Positions 27,226 to 36,829 of a DNA stretch of 64,000 nucleotides are shown piece after piece. A program made the position numbers and the translations under genes. A model generated the notes under the pieces. The model had not been told where the DNA came from. It saw only the letters and a program-made list of their open reading frames with translations, and did not search any database. Numbering within the stretch: position 1 is the first letter of the stretch; each line of letters starts with the position of its first letter. The DNA lies in assembly GCF_042432805.1 (NCBI RefSeq), contig NZ_JBHLWO010000001.1:124001-188000 (forward strand), in the 5' to 3' direction. Origin of the DNA: Olivibacter oleidegradans. GTDB lineage: Bacteria; Bacteroidota; Bacteroidia; Sphingobacteriales; Sphingobacteriaceae.

Positions 27226-29202
27226 TTATTTAACAATCACAGTTCCCAAGTAACCTGTCAACTCCTTTTCCATCATCTTTAGCTTTTGATATTTGTCGAT
27301 AAGGATTTCCAAATTCGCTTCATTATGCTCTATTTTCAAGGCCTCTCTAACTTCCTGCATATTTTGTTCTACCTTCCGTTTCTTTATACGATAAAGCGCT
27401 CCCAATACTGCATTTTTTAAATTATCTGTTTCTTGAGATACATAAATCTTTCGTTTCTCATCGTTCCAATTAGGGCTTAGGCTATACGGCGATGAAAGCA
27501 GGGAAATAGCCAAATCTGCAATTTCGCGATCTGCATGACTAATAAAATAGCGTTCGTCCGGTAATTCCTCGCGTTCAATAAATTCCAAGTAAATGGTTAT
27601 GATCTTTTGACACAAAGGATCTGCAAACTCAATGTCTTGCAAACCTGCAAATAACACGAAGGCAATGGGGTAGTCCTGTTCCCATTTCGCGGGTATTTGT
27701 CCATAATTAATGAGCAAGCGGATAATCTCACGCTCCTGTAAAGCGATAGATTGCGATAGTGCGGGCTGCAGTTCCTCCTGCGAGCGTGTTTCCGCCATAT
27801 CCCGCGGGTCCATAAACAGGTCAGGAGGTGGCTCATCTCCACCAAAGGGAGCGTTTGCAGCAGCAGATGAATCCGAAGACTTTTGATTTTTCTTGATTGC
27901 TTGCAGCTTTTGTTTGTTTAATTCTGCGATCAACAAACGTTCTTCAATATCCAACAATCGGCTACATTCTCGTATAAATACAGAAGCCTTAATATCATCG
28001 GGAATAAGCGCGATACTGTCTACCACATCATGAATAACACCCGCACGTTTTACGGGGTCATTCCCGGCATCTTTGAGTAGAATGTCGGTCTTGTAAAAAA
28101 TAAAATCCTTACTGTTTTCCGCTATATATTGTTTGAATTGCATTGCGCCATGTTTCATGGCAAAAGAATCCGGATCGTCTCCGTCGGGAAAAAGGAGCAC
28201 TTTAACGTTCATCCCTTCTTCTAACAACATATCCATTCCCCTTAACGATGCTTTGATACCCGCAGCATCGCCATCGTATAAAATGGTTACATTTCGCGTA
28301 AATCTTGAAATCAGTCGGATTTGACCAGTGGTCAATGAAGTTCCTGAGGAGGCAACCACGTTTTCGACGCCCGCCTGGTGCATGGAAATCACATCCGCAT
28401 AACCTTCCACGAGAAAACAATTATCCTGGTCCGTTATTGCCTTCTTGGCAAAGTATAAACCGTAAAGAACATCGGATTTATGATAAATTAAGCTCTCAGG
28501 TGAGTTAACATATTTCGGCGTCTTCTTATCTGTTTTGAGCGTTCTTCCTCCAAAACCCAAGACACGTCCTGTCAGGTTATGTATAGGAAACATCACCCGC
28601 CCTCGGAACCGATCATAACGTTTCCCGTCATCTCTACGAATTATCAAGCCTGTTTCGTCCAAGAATTCTTCGCTGAAGCCACCCTTTACGGCTTCTTCAT
28701 ATAAAGCTGCCCATGCTTCGGGGGAATAACCCAGTTCGAACTTTTTAATGATATCATCCCGATAACCCCGTTCGCGAAAATAACTCAGACCGATAGCCTG
28801 ACCGTCCTCTGTATCCCAGAGGCTTTCACGGAAAAATTTAGCCGCCCAATTGGTAATGATCAATAGGCTTTCGCGCTTGTCGCTTGCCGCCGCCTGCTCC
28901 GGAGATAGTTCAACCTCCTCAACTTCTATATTATATTTCTGCGCCAAGTAGCGTAACGCTTCCGGGTAGGAATATTTCTCAAGCTCCATAACAAAGCGTA
29001 CTGAATCCCCTCCAGCGCCACAACCAAAACACTTATAAATACCCTTGCTTACAGAAACATGAAAAGAAGGTGTCTTTTCATTATGGAATGGGCAAACACC
29101 AATTAAGCTCGTTCCCCGTTTCTTTAAGTCCACAAAGTCACCCACCACTTCTTCGATACGAGCGGCATCCAAAATTTTCCCGATTGTTTCCTGCTTAATC
29201 AT
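27226..29202 (-). CDS. dnaG: DNA primase DnaG
   Basis: A 658-residue primase that makes RNA primers at the replication fork. The N-terminal CHC2 zinc-binding domain has C37, H40, C58 and C61 (VCPFHNEKTPSFH, KCFGCGAGG). The catalytic core follows, with the TOPRIM motif FLVEGYADVISMHQAGVEN and YDGDAAG. The C-terminal region (from about 440) should bind the DnaB helicase. The start MIKQETIGKILDAARI is the usual one. A DNA repeat-rich spacer of 528 bases separates it from the next gene upstream. Confidence 0.98.
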   Translation of the reverse strand: MIKQETIGKILDAARIEEVVGDFVDLKKRGTSLIGVCPFHNEKTPSFHVSVSKGIYKCFGCGAGGDSVRFVMELEKYSYPEALRYLAQKYNIEVEEVELSPEQAAASDKRESLLIITNWAAKFFRESLWDTEDGQAIGLSYFRERGYRDDIIKKFELGYSPEAWAALYEEAVKGGFSEEFLDETGLIIRRDDGKRYDRFRGRVMFPIHNLTGRVLGFGGRTLKTDKKTPKYVNSPESLIYHKSDVLYGLYFAKKAITDQDNCFLVEGYADVISMHQAGVENVVASSGTSLTTGQIRLISRFTRNVTILYDGDAAGIKASLRGMDMLLEEGMNVKVLLFPDGDDPDSFAMKHGAMQFKQYIAENSKDFIFYKTDILLKDAGNDPVKRAGVIHDVVDSIALIPDDIKASVFIRECSRLLDIEERLLIAELNKQKLQAIKKNQKSSDSSAAANAPFGGDEPPPDLFMDPRDMAETRSQEELQPALSQSIALQEREIIRLLINYGQIPAKWEQDYPIAFVLFAGLQDIEFADPLCQKIITIYLEFIEREELPDERYFISHADREIADLAISLLSSPYSLSPNWNDEKRKIYVSQETDNLKNAVLGALYRIKKRKVEQNMQEVREALKIEHNEANLEILIDKYQKLKMMEKELTGYLGTVIVK

Positions 29203-29730
29203 TCTTGGTAAAGATAGTAATTTTCGTTATTGGTTAGTGGTTGTTGGTTGCTAGTTATTAGTTGTTGGTTGCTAGTTATTAGTTGCGAGTGCAGAATTTG
29301 GTAGCAAGACACCTGCCTGCCGGCAGGCAGGTAGGTATCAGGATAAGTAACAAGCCCGAAGGGCTCATTGATACCTTAAAAAACTAACAAAGCATCAATA
29401 ACCCCGAAGGGCTCATTGACACCTTAAAAAAACTAACAAAGCATCAATAACCCCGAAGGGCTCATTGATACCTTAAAAAAACTAACAAAGCATCAATAAC
29501 CCCGAAGGGCTCATTGATACCTTAAAAAAACTAACAAAGCATCAATAACCCCGAAGGGCTCATTGATACCTTAAAGAACTAACAAAGCATCAATAATTCA
29601 AAAGCCTACCGGAGGGATGGCCTGCCTCATGGAGGGACAGTAAAAAAGCCTATTCGCATATCACTTGTTTCCGCTTTCGCTACTGCTACTCCTCATTCAT
29701 CACTCCTCACTCATCACTCCTCACTCATCA
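29203..29730. repeat. 528-bp repeat-filled spacer with palindrome
   Basis: Next to the dnaG start lies a run of GTTATTR-like heptamers (about 29225-29285). A perfect 22-bp palindrome follows at 29311-29332, identical to that at 26703-26724, then the tandem array at 29354-29596 (listed separately), and near the MscS gene the phrase CTCATCACTCCTCACT repeated about three times (29688-29730). No credible coding sequence is present. Confidence 0.8.
29354..29596. repeat. Tandem array, five copies of a 49-bp unit
   Basis: Copies begin at 29354, 29402, 29451, 29500 and 29549; the first is one base shorter. Each unit starts with a GC-rich core CCCCGAAGGGCTCATTGATA, continues with CCTT and an A-tract, then CTAACAAAGCATCAATAA. 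The core CCCGAAGGG is a tiny hairpin, so transcripts would carry five. Units differ only by a few changes (A-tract length, T to C), so the array is young or kept uniform. There are no unique spacers, so this is not a CRISPR array. Confidence 0.9.
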
Positions 29731-31059
29731 CTACTTAATACCTAGCTTTTCATTCTTTACTTCTGGTCCATTGGCAAATTTGATTCCGAAGGCATCGTTC
29801 CCGGAAGTTCGCTCGAAAATTTGCAATCCGAAATATGGTACTGCTGCTATTAAATGATCAAAAATATCAGCCATTATATATTCATATTCGGCCCACTTGG
29901 TTGTATTGGTAAAAGCATATAACTCCAAAGGCAAGCCATTTTCAGTTGGCGCCAATTGCCTAACCATCAACGTCATGCCCTTATGAAGCCCTGGATGATT
30001 ATTCAGATACCAATCAATATATTTTCTGTAAAGTCCGAAGTTCGTAAAGTTTCGCCCATTCAATGCAACGGTCCTGTCTGCTCCTATTTTTTCGTTGTGC
30101 TTTTTAATCACTTCTCCGCGCTCGTCAATATAATCACGAATTCCTTGTATTTTTTGGAAACGAGGAAGCTCTTCGTCACCCACAAAGCGAATGCTGCCCT
30201 GTTTAATAATGATTGCCCTTTTAATGCGACGCCCACCGGATTCTTGCATTCCGCGCCAATTCTGAAATGAATCGGATATAAGGGTATAGGTAGGAATAGT
30301 GGTAATCGTTTTATCGAAATTACGCACTTTTACGGTTGTTAGGTTAATTTCTTCCACGTCGCCATCTGCGCCGTATTTAGGCATGGTGATCCAGTCGCCG
30401 ATACGAACCATATCATTGGTTGTTACCTGAATGCTGGCCACAAACCCCATGATGGTATCTTTAAACATGAGTAATAGAATCGCCGAAGCAGCGCCCATAG
30501 CGGCAAAGAAAGCCGTCGGGGATTGACCGGTTATACTGGAAAAAATAGCTACGGCACCAAATAGAAAGAAAACCATCCGAATAACCTGTAGATAACTCTC
30601 CATTGGTTTAGCTGAAAATTCGGGTTTTTCTCGTAATACGTCGGCACCCGACCTTATAATGGCCATCACAATGGATATGATCATAAAAACCATGTAAACT
30701 TCCATGGCGATGTCCAAGGGATTTATTAAATGCGGGAAGTCATTAAATACAACCGGTATCGAATTTTTCACCAGGCTGAATGGTGCTATCAGTGCAAGAA
30801 AATGAGGAAAGCGGTTTTTTAACAGATAATCGAAAAACCGAAGTTGCGTACTATTGTAAATTTTAGTAAAAGCGATTTTCAGTGCTTTTCTCACAACATG
30901 TTGTACGGCATAAACTAGAAATACCAAAATTGCGAGCAGAACAAAGACATTCACATAAGTAGCCACTTCTTTGTTTATGCCGAGATCAATGAGTTTGTGA
31001 TAGGTGAATTCACTAATAAAATTGGAGGATTTCTCTAAGCTGCTTTCTAAATTGTCCAT
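29731..31059 (-). CDS. MscS-family mechanosensitive ion channel
   Basis: A 442-residue membrane protein. I start it at 31059 (MDNLESSLEK...); the frame stays open 45 codons further upstream, but that stretch looks non-coding and has no topological sense. About four to five membrane helices (31-52 and others up to about 230 of the protein) precede the conserved pore-lining segment with GAASAILLLMFKDTIMGFVASIQV and the beta domain VRIGDWITMPKYGADGDVEEINLTTVKVRNFD, both in split form characteristic of MscS. It should release solutes during osmotic downshock. It lies 151 bases from the M20 gene if started here. Confidence 0.92.
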   Translation of the reverse strand: MDNLESSLEKSSNFISEFTYHKLIDLGINKEVATYVNVFVLLAILVFLVYAVQHVVRKALKIAFTKIYNSTQLRFFDYLLKNRFPHFLALIAPFSLVKNSIPVVFNDFPHLINPLDIAMEVYMVFMIISIVMAIIRSGADVLREKPEFSAKPMESYLQVIRMVFFLFGAVAIFSSITGQSPTAFFAAMGAASAILLLMFKDTIMGFVASIQVTTNDMVRIGDWITMPKYGADGDVEEINLTTVKVRNFDKTITTIPTYTLISDSFQNWRGMQESGGRRIKRAIIIKQGSIRFVGDEELPRFQKIQGIRDYIDERGEVIKKHNEKIGADRTVALNGRNFTNFGLYRKYIDWYLNNHPGLHKGMTLMVRQLAPTENGLPLELYAFTNTTKWAEYEYIMADIFDHLIAAVPYFGLQIFERTSGNDAFGIKFANGPEVKNEKLGIK

Positions 31060-31210
31060 TGTGGAATAGGTTTTAAATATCATCCAAACCCGTAGGCCGG
31101 ATAAGTTAAAATAAAAACACGATGTTAAAGCTCGGAAAAACAGAAGATATCTGTTAGAGCCAATAGATTCATAAGCCAAAGGCCTTATTAGCAAAGATAC
31201 GATTTTTCAG

Positions 31211-32395
31211 CTAGTTTCCTAGACGTTTGAGAGCAATATAGGCCATTAAGCCCGTACTTATGGATAATGCTTTTTCATCGACATCAAAATCAGGGGTGTG
31301 TACCGATGCCGTGATTCCTTTTTCTTCATTACGCGTACCTAAGCGATAAAAACAAGCATCCGTTACCTGCGAATAGAAAGCGAAATCTTCTCCCGCCATC
31401 CAAAGATCTAGATCCAGTACATTTTCCTGTCCAAGGTATTCAACGGCATAGCCACGAGCTTCCTTGGTTAGCGCTTCATTATTCACAAGATAGGGGTAAC
31501 CGTGGCGTACTTCAAAATCACAGGATCCGCCCATGCTTTCTGCGATGCCTTCGGCCATTTTTTTCATTTTTTTATGCGCCTCTTTGCGCCATTCTTCATC
31601 AAATGTGCGAAATGTTCCCTCCAGCTTAACCTCATTCGGAATTACATTCGTAGCGCCTTCCGCATTAATTTTACCGAACGACAAGACGGTAGGCATCTTG
31701 GGGTCGGCTACACGACTTACGATCTGCTGCAAAGCCGTAATAATATGTGCGGTAATAACAATAGGGTCTATATTTTGTTGTGGTTGTGCCCCGTGGCCCC
31801 CCTTTCCTTTCACCGTTACATAGAGTTCATCAGTAGATGCCATGTACTTCCCCGCCCTAAATCCAACTTTACCTGCATCGATCAGCGGCATGACATGTTG
31901 ACCGATAATAGCTTGTGGTTTGGGGTTTTCAAGCGCTCCCTCTTTTATCATAATACTTGCCCCTCCAGGAAGCTTTTCTTCTCCAGGTTGAAAGATTAAC
32001 TTAACAGTTCCTGCAAATTGATTTTTCAAGGAAGCTAGTATTTTAGCTGTTCCCAATAAGGAAGAAGTATGCACATCATGACCACAAGCATGCATAACAC
32101 CTATATTTTTAGATCCATAAGTTCTTCCTTCTACTTCTTTAATTGGTAAAGCATCCATATCCGCCCTTAAAGCTATCACCCCATCCCCGACTTGTTCTCC
32201 CTTAATGAGGGCAACGATTCCAGTATTCGCCATTTCTTCCCAAGCGATACCCAAAGCATCCAATTTCTCTTTGACAAATACCGAGGTATTGTATTCTTGA
32301 AAAGACAATTCCGGGTTGGCGTGAAGATGACGGCGCGTATCTACTATCTCAGAGAAAATGGTTTGAGCTAATGCTTGGATAGATTCTTTTAACAT
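31211..32395 (-). CDS. M20-family metallopeptidase / N-acyl amino acid amidohydrolase
   Basis: A 394-residue zinc amidohydrolase of the M20D group (hippurate hydrolase/IAA-amino acid hydrolase type). Metal and catalytic residues lie in MHACGHDVHTSSLLGTA (near 101-117), QPGEEKLPGGA (near 134-144) and the C-terminal HTPDFDVDE. The dimerisation domain sits in the middle (KGKGGHGAQPQQNIDPI). It starts one base before the SPOR-domain gene ends, so the two form an operon. The natural substrate cannot be read from the sequence. Confidence 0.93.
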   Translation of the reverse strand: MLKESIQALAQTIFSEIVDTRRHLHANPELSFQEYNTSVFVKEKLDALGIAWEEMANTGIVALIKGEQVGDGVIALRADMDALPIKEVEGRTYGSKNIGVMHACGHDVHTSSLLGTAKILASLKNQFAGTVKLIFQPGEEKLPGGASIMIKEGALENPKPQAIIGQHVMPLIDAGKVGFRAGKYMASTDELYVTVKGKGGHGAQPQQNIDPIVITAHIITALQQIVSRVADPKMPTVLSFGKINAEGATNVIPNEVKLEGTFRTFDEEWRKEAHKKMKKMAEGIAESMGGSCDFEVRHGYPYLVNNEALTKEARGYAVEYLGQENVLDLDLWMAGEDFAFYSQVTDACFYRLGTRNEEKGITASVHTPDFDVDEKALSISTGLMAYIALKRLGN

Positions 32396-32396
32396 G

Positions 32397-32879
32397 TTAG
32401 TTTTCTATGTTAATCGTTTCGGTAAATATAAAGACAGAACTGAAATCCCGCTTAAGCTGATTCATAAGTGCTTGTGCCTGGCTCCGACTCGTAAAATCAC
32501 CTACCTTCACCCGATAGTTAGGCTGCTGATAGCCGACATAGGTATTAAGATCTTTATAAATTTGCTTAAACCTTGCCTGCGCGCTGTAAGCTTCGTTACG
32601 ATTGCTTCCAGAGTAAATCTGTACCCGATAACCGCGTGCCGTAACTTTTCTACCGGTCTTCAGCGGCACACCGGGTTTGCTGGATTCATCTGCTGGAGAC
32701 AAAACCGTGTTACTACCCAGTAACATACGCTCTTTCTGTAGACGTTCAATTAAGATACTTTTATGTTCTTCTACTATCCCCTTCTCATCCTGAGCAATTG
32801 CCTTTCCTATAAAACAGAAAAGCAATAGACCTAGAGCGATAAAAATTTGTTTAAGGCAAGATGTTATTAACATATTCAA
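32397..32879 (-). CDS. SPOR-domain protein
   Basis: A 160-residue exported protein with a signal peptide (about 1-29, ending AIAQD). The C-terminal half (about 78-157) is a SPOR domain with RGYRVQIYSGSNRNEAYSAQ and PNYRVKVGDFTSRSQAQALM as recognisable parts. SPOR domains bind peptidoglycan stripped of stem peptides, usually at division sites. It lies between secA and the M20 gene and is probably co-transcribed with the latter. Confidence 0.9.
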   Translation of the reverse strand: MNMLITSCLKQIFIALGLLLFCFIGKAIAQDEKGIVEEHKSILIERLQKERMLLGSNTVLSPADESSKPGVPLKTGRKVTARGYRVQIYSGSNRNEAYSAQARFKQIYKDLNTYVGYQQPNYRVKVGDFTSRSQAQALMNQLKRDFSSVFIFTETINIEN

Positions 32880-32952
32880 ACGGTTATTCGTTGTTTGTTA
32901 TTGTTCTTAGTAAATGAGTAAATGACAACAACTAAGAACGAACAGCTAAGAA

Positions 32953-35900
32953 CTAAACTTGTCCTATACCGTGACAATTTTTATATTTTTTCCCACTACC
33001 ACAAGGGCAAGGATCATTTCTTCCTATTTTATTATCATTTCTGACAGGTTGCGTCTTTTGCACTTCCCTGGTATCCTCCACGGGCAGACCACCTCCTGAC
33101 GTTGCTGCGGCCAATTCCGGCTTAGATACTTGCATTTTGGGTTCCTGAACAGGCCGGCGTGCTTCCCGCACTTCTTGTGGCTGCTGATGCGGAATTTCTC
33201 CTTTAAACAAGAAAGCCACAATATCTTTATTCATGGTTACCAACATCTCCTTGAAAAGGTTAAAGGCTTCCATTTTATAAATAATGATAGGATCCTTTTG
33301 TTCGTAAACTGCATTTTGCACCGATTGTTTCAAATCGTCCATCTCACGCAAATGCTCTTTCCAAGCCTCATCTATTAAGGATAAAACAACCCCTTTTTCG
33401 AAGGCCTTAAATACTTCCTTTCCATTTGTTTCAACCGCTTTCTTTAGGTTAGCTGCGACCTGCAATCCACGAAGACCATCAGTAAATGGCACGACAATAT
33501 TTTCAATCTGTTCACCACGTGTTGCATACACGTCTTTCAAAACCGGTAAGGTCTGATTTGCAATATGCTCCGCTTTGCGGTGGTAGAAATCGATTACCCG
33601 GCTAAATAAGGTATCTGTTAAGCCGGCAATGTTGCCACTTAAAAAAGCATCTTGATTCAACTCAGGATCAACGGAAAAAACACGGATAAATTCCAATTGA
33701 AAATCCTCATAGGTTCCCGTTTCCTTATATTCAGTAACCAAGTCTTCAACCACATCATAAATGGTATTATTCAGATCAACATCCAAACGTTCCCCAAATA
33801 GTGCATTTCTACGTTTCGCATAGATCACGGTACGCTGTGAGTTCATCACATCATCGTATTCCAGCAAACGCTTACGGATACCGAAGTTGTTCTCTTCCAC
33901 TTTCTTCTGTGCTCGTTCGATCGATTTGGTGATCATCGAATGCTGAATAACCTCTCCTTCTTCAATGCCCATACGTACCATGATGTTGGAAATACGTTCG
34001 GAACCGAATAAGCGCATTAAATTGTCTTCCAAGGAAACGAAAAACTGCGAAGAACCGGGGTCACCTTGGCGACCGGCACGACCGCGCAACTGACGGTCAA
34101 CGCGGCGAGATTCATGTCGTTCTGTACCAACAATAGCTAAACCACCAGCCTCTTTAACACCAGGTCCTAACTTGATGTCGGTACCACGACCCGCCATGTT
34201 CGTCGCGATGGTCACGGTACCCGCCTGCCCTGCTTCCGCCACTATGTCGGCTTCCCTTTGGTGAAGTTTAGCATTCAATACATTGTGTTTGATACCGCGT
34301 AACTTCAACATACGGCTCAACAATTCTGATATTTCCACCGAGGTCGTACCTACCAATACCGGGCGACCAGCCTCGGTTAACTTTTGGATTTCCTCAGCAA
34401 CTGCATTATATTTTTCACGAGCCGTACGATAAACCAAGTCCTCCCGATCATCACGTTGTATTGGGATATTGGTTGGTATTTCTACCACATCCAACTTATA
34501 GATTTGCCACAGCTCACCCGCCTCCGTCACCGCCGTACCCGTCATACCTGCTAGCTTGTGGTACATTCTAAAATAATTCTGTAAAGTTATCGTCGCGTAG
34601 GTTTGTGTAGCATCTTCTACCTTTACATTTTCTTTCGCCTCAATTGCTTGATGTAACCCATCCGAGTAACGGCGACCTTCCATGATACGCCCCGTCTGCT
34701 CATCGACAATCTTAACCTTACCCTCATCTATGATATATTCTACATCCTTTTCAAACAAGGTATAAGCTTTTAATAGCTGGTTAACGGAGTGAATACGTTC
34801 AGATTTAATAGAAAAATCACGCATCAGTTCATCTTTCTTCTGCGCCTTTTCTTCGGCAGAGATCGCTAACTTTTCAATCTCAGCAATTTCAGTCCCTACA
34901 TCAGGCATGACAAAAAAGTGAGGATCTTCGCCTGAGCTTGTGATTAGCTCAATTCCTTTTTCTGTCAACTCTACTTGATTATTTTTCTCATCTATTACAA
35001 AGAACAATTCGGCATCCACTTTTGGCATATTTTTGCTTTGTTCCTGCAGGTAATAGTTCTCTGTTTTCGTAAGCACCTGGCGATTACTCCCTTCGCTCAG
35101 AAATTTAATGAGCGCCTTATTCTTAGGTAAGCCTCTATGTGCACGTAATAAGGCCATACCAGCACCTTCTACATCGGTATTACCACTTGAAATTCCTTTC
35201 TTCGCTTCGTTCAACACCGTATTGATATACGCTTTTTGTGCATTTACCAGACGCTCGATTCGCGGTTTCAAATCATAGAATTCATGTTCATCGCCACGGG
35301 GAATTGGGCCGGATATAATTAAAGGTGTACGTGCATCATCAATGAGTACAGAGTCAACCTCATCCACCATAGCAAAATGTAATTTACGTTGCACCAAGCC
35401 TTCCGGTGCTTGCGCCATATTATCTCGTAGATAATCGAAACCAAATTCATTGTTTGTACCGAAAACAATATCAGCGGCATAAGCGTTGCGGCGAGCCGCA
35501 GAGTTTGGCTGATGTTTGTCGATACAATCTACGCGAAGACCATGGAATTCAAATAAAGGCCCATTCCATTCGGAGTCACGTCGTGCCAAATAATCGTTCA
35601 CCGTCACGATATGAACACCTTGTCCGGATAAAGCGTTTAAATAAGCGGGTAAAGTACCTACCAATGTTTTACCTTCACCCGTTGCCATTTCAGCAATTTT
35701 ACCTTCGTGCAGAACAATACCACCGATTAACTGTACATCATAATGCACCATATTCCAGGTAACCTGATTCCCGGCAGCAATCCATGTGTTATGCCAAATA
35801 GCTTTATCGCCCTTGATTTCGACATTTGGCTTTTTCGCTGCCAGATCACGATCGAACTCACTAGCTGTCACTTCTAACGTCGTGTTTTCAGTAAATCGGC

Positions 35901-36255
35901 GTGCCGTTTCTTTCACAACAGCGAATGCCTCCGGAAGTATTTCCATTAATACTTCCTCTAATTTTTTATCGCGATCTTTAATCAGTTTATCTACTTTGTC
36001 ATAAATGGCATTTTTTTCTGCCATTTCTACCTGTGGTTCCTCAGCATCTGTTTTCAACTGGTTGATTTCACCATCAATATCCGCTAAATAGTCGGAAATC
36101 CGTCGCTTAAAATCAAGCGTCTTTGCACGAAGTTCATCATGACTTAATCCCTCCAGTTTGGCAAATTCTTCCTTGATTTTATCTACTAACGGACGAATAT
36201 GTTTTATATCACGATCAGATTTACTGCCAAAAATTTTACTTAAGAATCCTAACAT
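32953..36255 (-). CDS. secA: Preprotein translocase ATPase SecA
   Basis: A 1100-residue SecA when started at 36255 (MLGFLSKIFG...), the normal family start; the frame is open 19 codons further but that part is not SecA-like. It drives protein export through SecYEG. Visible are Walker A TGEGKT at 192-197, TVNDYLARRD, DYLRDNMA, the DEVD box in MVDEVDSVLIDDARTPLIISG-type context, TNMAGRGTDI and GRAGRQGDPG. The C-terminus carries the zinc-binding SEC-C tail NDPCPCGSGKKYKNCHG. Length is above that of E. coli SecA (901) because of insertions common in Bacteroidota. Confidence 0.98.
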   Translation of the reverse strand: MLGFLSKIFGSKSDRDIKHIRPLVDKIKEEFAKLEGLSHDELRAKTLDFKRRISDYLADIDGEINQLKTDAEEPQVEMAEKNAIYDKVDKLIKDRDKKLEEVLMEILPEAFAVVKETARRFTENTTLEVTASEFDRDLAAKKPNVEIKGDKAIWHNTWIAAGNQVTWNMVHYDVQLIGGIVLHEGKIAEMATGEGKTLVGTLPAYLNALSGQGVHIVTVNDYLARRDSEWNGPLFEFHGLRVDCIDKHQPNSAARRNAYAADIVFGTNNEFGFDYLRDNMAQAPEGLVQRKLHFAMVDEVDSVLIDDARTPLIISGPIPRGDEHEFYDLKPRIERLVNAQKAYINTVLNEAKKGISSGNTDVEGAGMALLRAHRGLPKNKALIKFLSEGSNRQVLTKTENYYLQEQSKNMPKVDAELFFVIDEKNNQVELTEKGIELITSSGEDPHFFVMPDVGTEIAEIEKLAISAEEKAQKKDELMRDFSIKSERIHSVNQLLKAYTLFEKDVEYIIDEGKVKIVDEQTGRIMEGRRYSDGLHQAIEAKENVKVEDATQTYATITLQNYFRMYHKLAGMTGTAVTEAGELWQIYKLDVVEIPTNIPIQRDDREDLVYRTAREKYNAVAEEIQKLTEAGRPVLVGTTSVEISELLSRMLKLRGIKHNVLNAKLHQREADIVAEAGQAGTVTIATNMAGRGTDIKLGPGVKEAGGLAIVGTERHESRRVDRQLRGRAGRQGDPGSSQFFVSLEDNLMRLFGSERISNIMVRMGIEEGEVIQHSMITKSIERAQKKVEENNFGIRKRLLEYDDVMNSQRTVIYAKRRNALFGERLDVDLNNTIYDVVEDLVTEYKETGTYEDFQLEFIRVFSVDPELNQDAFLSGNIAGLTDTLFSRVIDFYHRKAEHIANQTLPVLKDVYATRGEQIENIVVPFTDGLRGLQVAANLKKAVETNGKEVFKAFEKGVVLSLIDEAWKEHLREMDDLKQSVQNAVYEQKDPIIIYKMEAFNLFKEMLVTMNKDIVAFLFKGEIPHQQPQEVREARRPVQEPKMQVSKPELAAATSGGGLPVEDTREVQKTQPVRNDNKIGRNDPCPCGSGKKYKNCHGIGQV

Positions 36256-36312
36256 GTTCAATAATAATCTAAAATATATGCTATTGGTGTCAACAAATGC
36301 GCCAAATCCCAT

Positions 36313-36829
36313 GTTGCGTCATATTGACATCAATACAATTGTCAAAGTTAGTGATTTTTTGTTAATAGTAATCAGCTTTCGGAGATTGGCATTCAGCCGT
36401 TTGTTAATTGTTCGCTGTTGGTTATTAGTTATTAGTTATTAGTTATTGGTTATTGGTTATTAGTTATTGGTTATTAGTTATTGGTTATTAGTTATTGGGT
36501 GTTGGTTATTGGTTATTGGTTATTGGTTATTGGTTGGCGAGCGCACATTCATTGGCTAGGAAAGGCTTAGGCTGTAGTTAAGCAATAAGCAGATGGCATT
36601 AGGCAGTAAGCTTTAAAGTACCTCCCTATCGGAAGGCAGGCAGGTCCCAAACCATTATCACATCGGCTAATTATCACATCGGCTAATTGGCTCATCGGCT
36701 AATTATTTCAGCTATCAGCAGTCGGCCTTCAGTCGCACGAATCCTTCTCACTATTCCCTACTCAATAACTTAACTACTCAACTACTTAACTATTTCCCTA
36801 CTCAACTACTTAACCATTTCCCTACTTAA
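36313..36829. repeat. 517-bp spacer with heptamer array and shared repeat block
   Basis: From about 36415 to 36533 there is a run of some 16 heptamers of the form GTTATTR. From 36534 to 36830 follows a block whose reverse complement recurs with small changes at 41011-41216 and 42955-43300: it holds CACATTCATTGGCTAG, CTTTAAAGTACCTCCCTATC, a CCGATGTGATAA-type series, TTCAGCTATCAGCAGTCGG and an octamer series CTACTYAA. No gene is seen. The 100 bases next to secA are ordinary AT-rich sequence that should hold its promoter. Confidence 0.85.

Noticed and set aside
29354..29596. Possible CRISPR array
   Set aside because: The repeat units are directly adjacent and nearly identical over their whole 49 bp, with no unique spacers and no cas genes nearby.
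29731..31194. Extra 45 residues at the N-terminus of the MscS channel
   Set aside because: The extension does not look like MscS sequence and the family-like start is at 31059.
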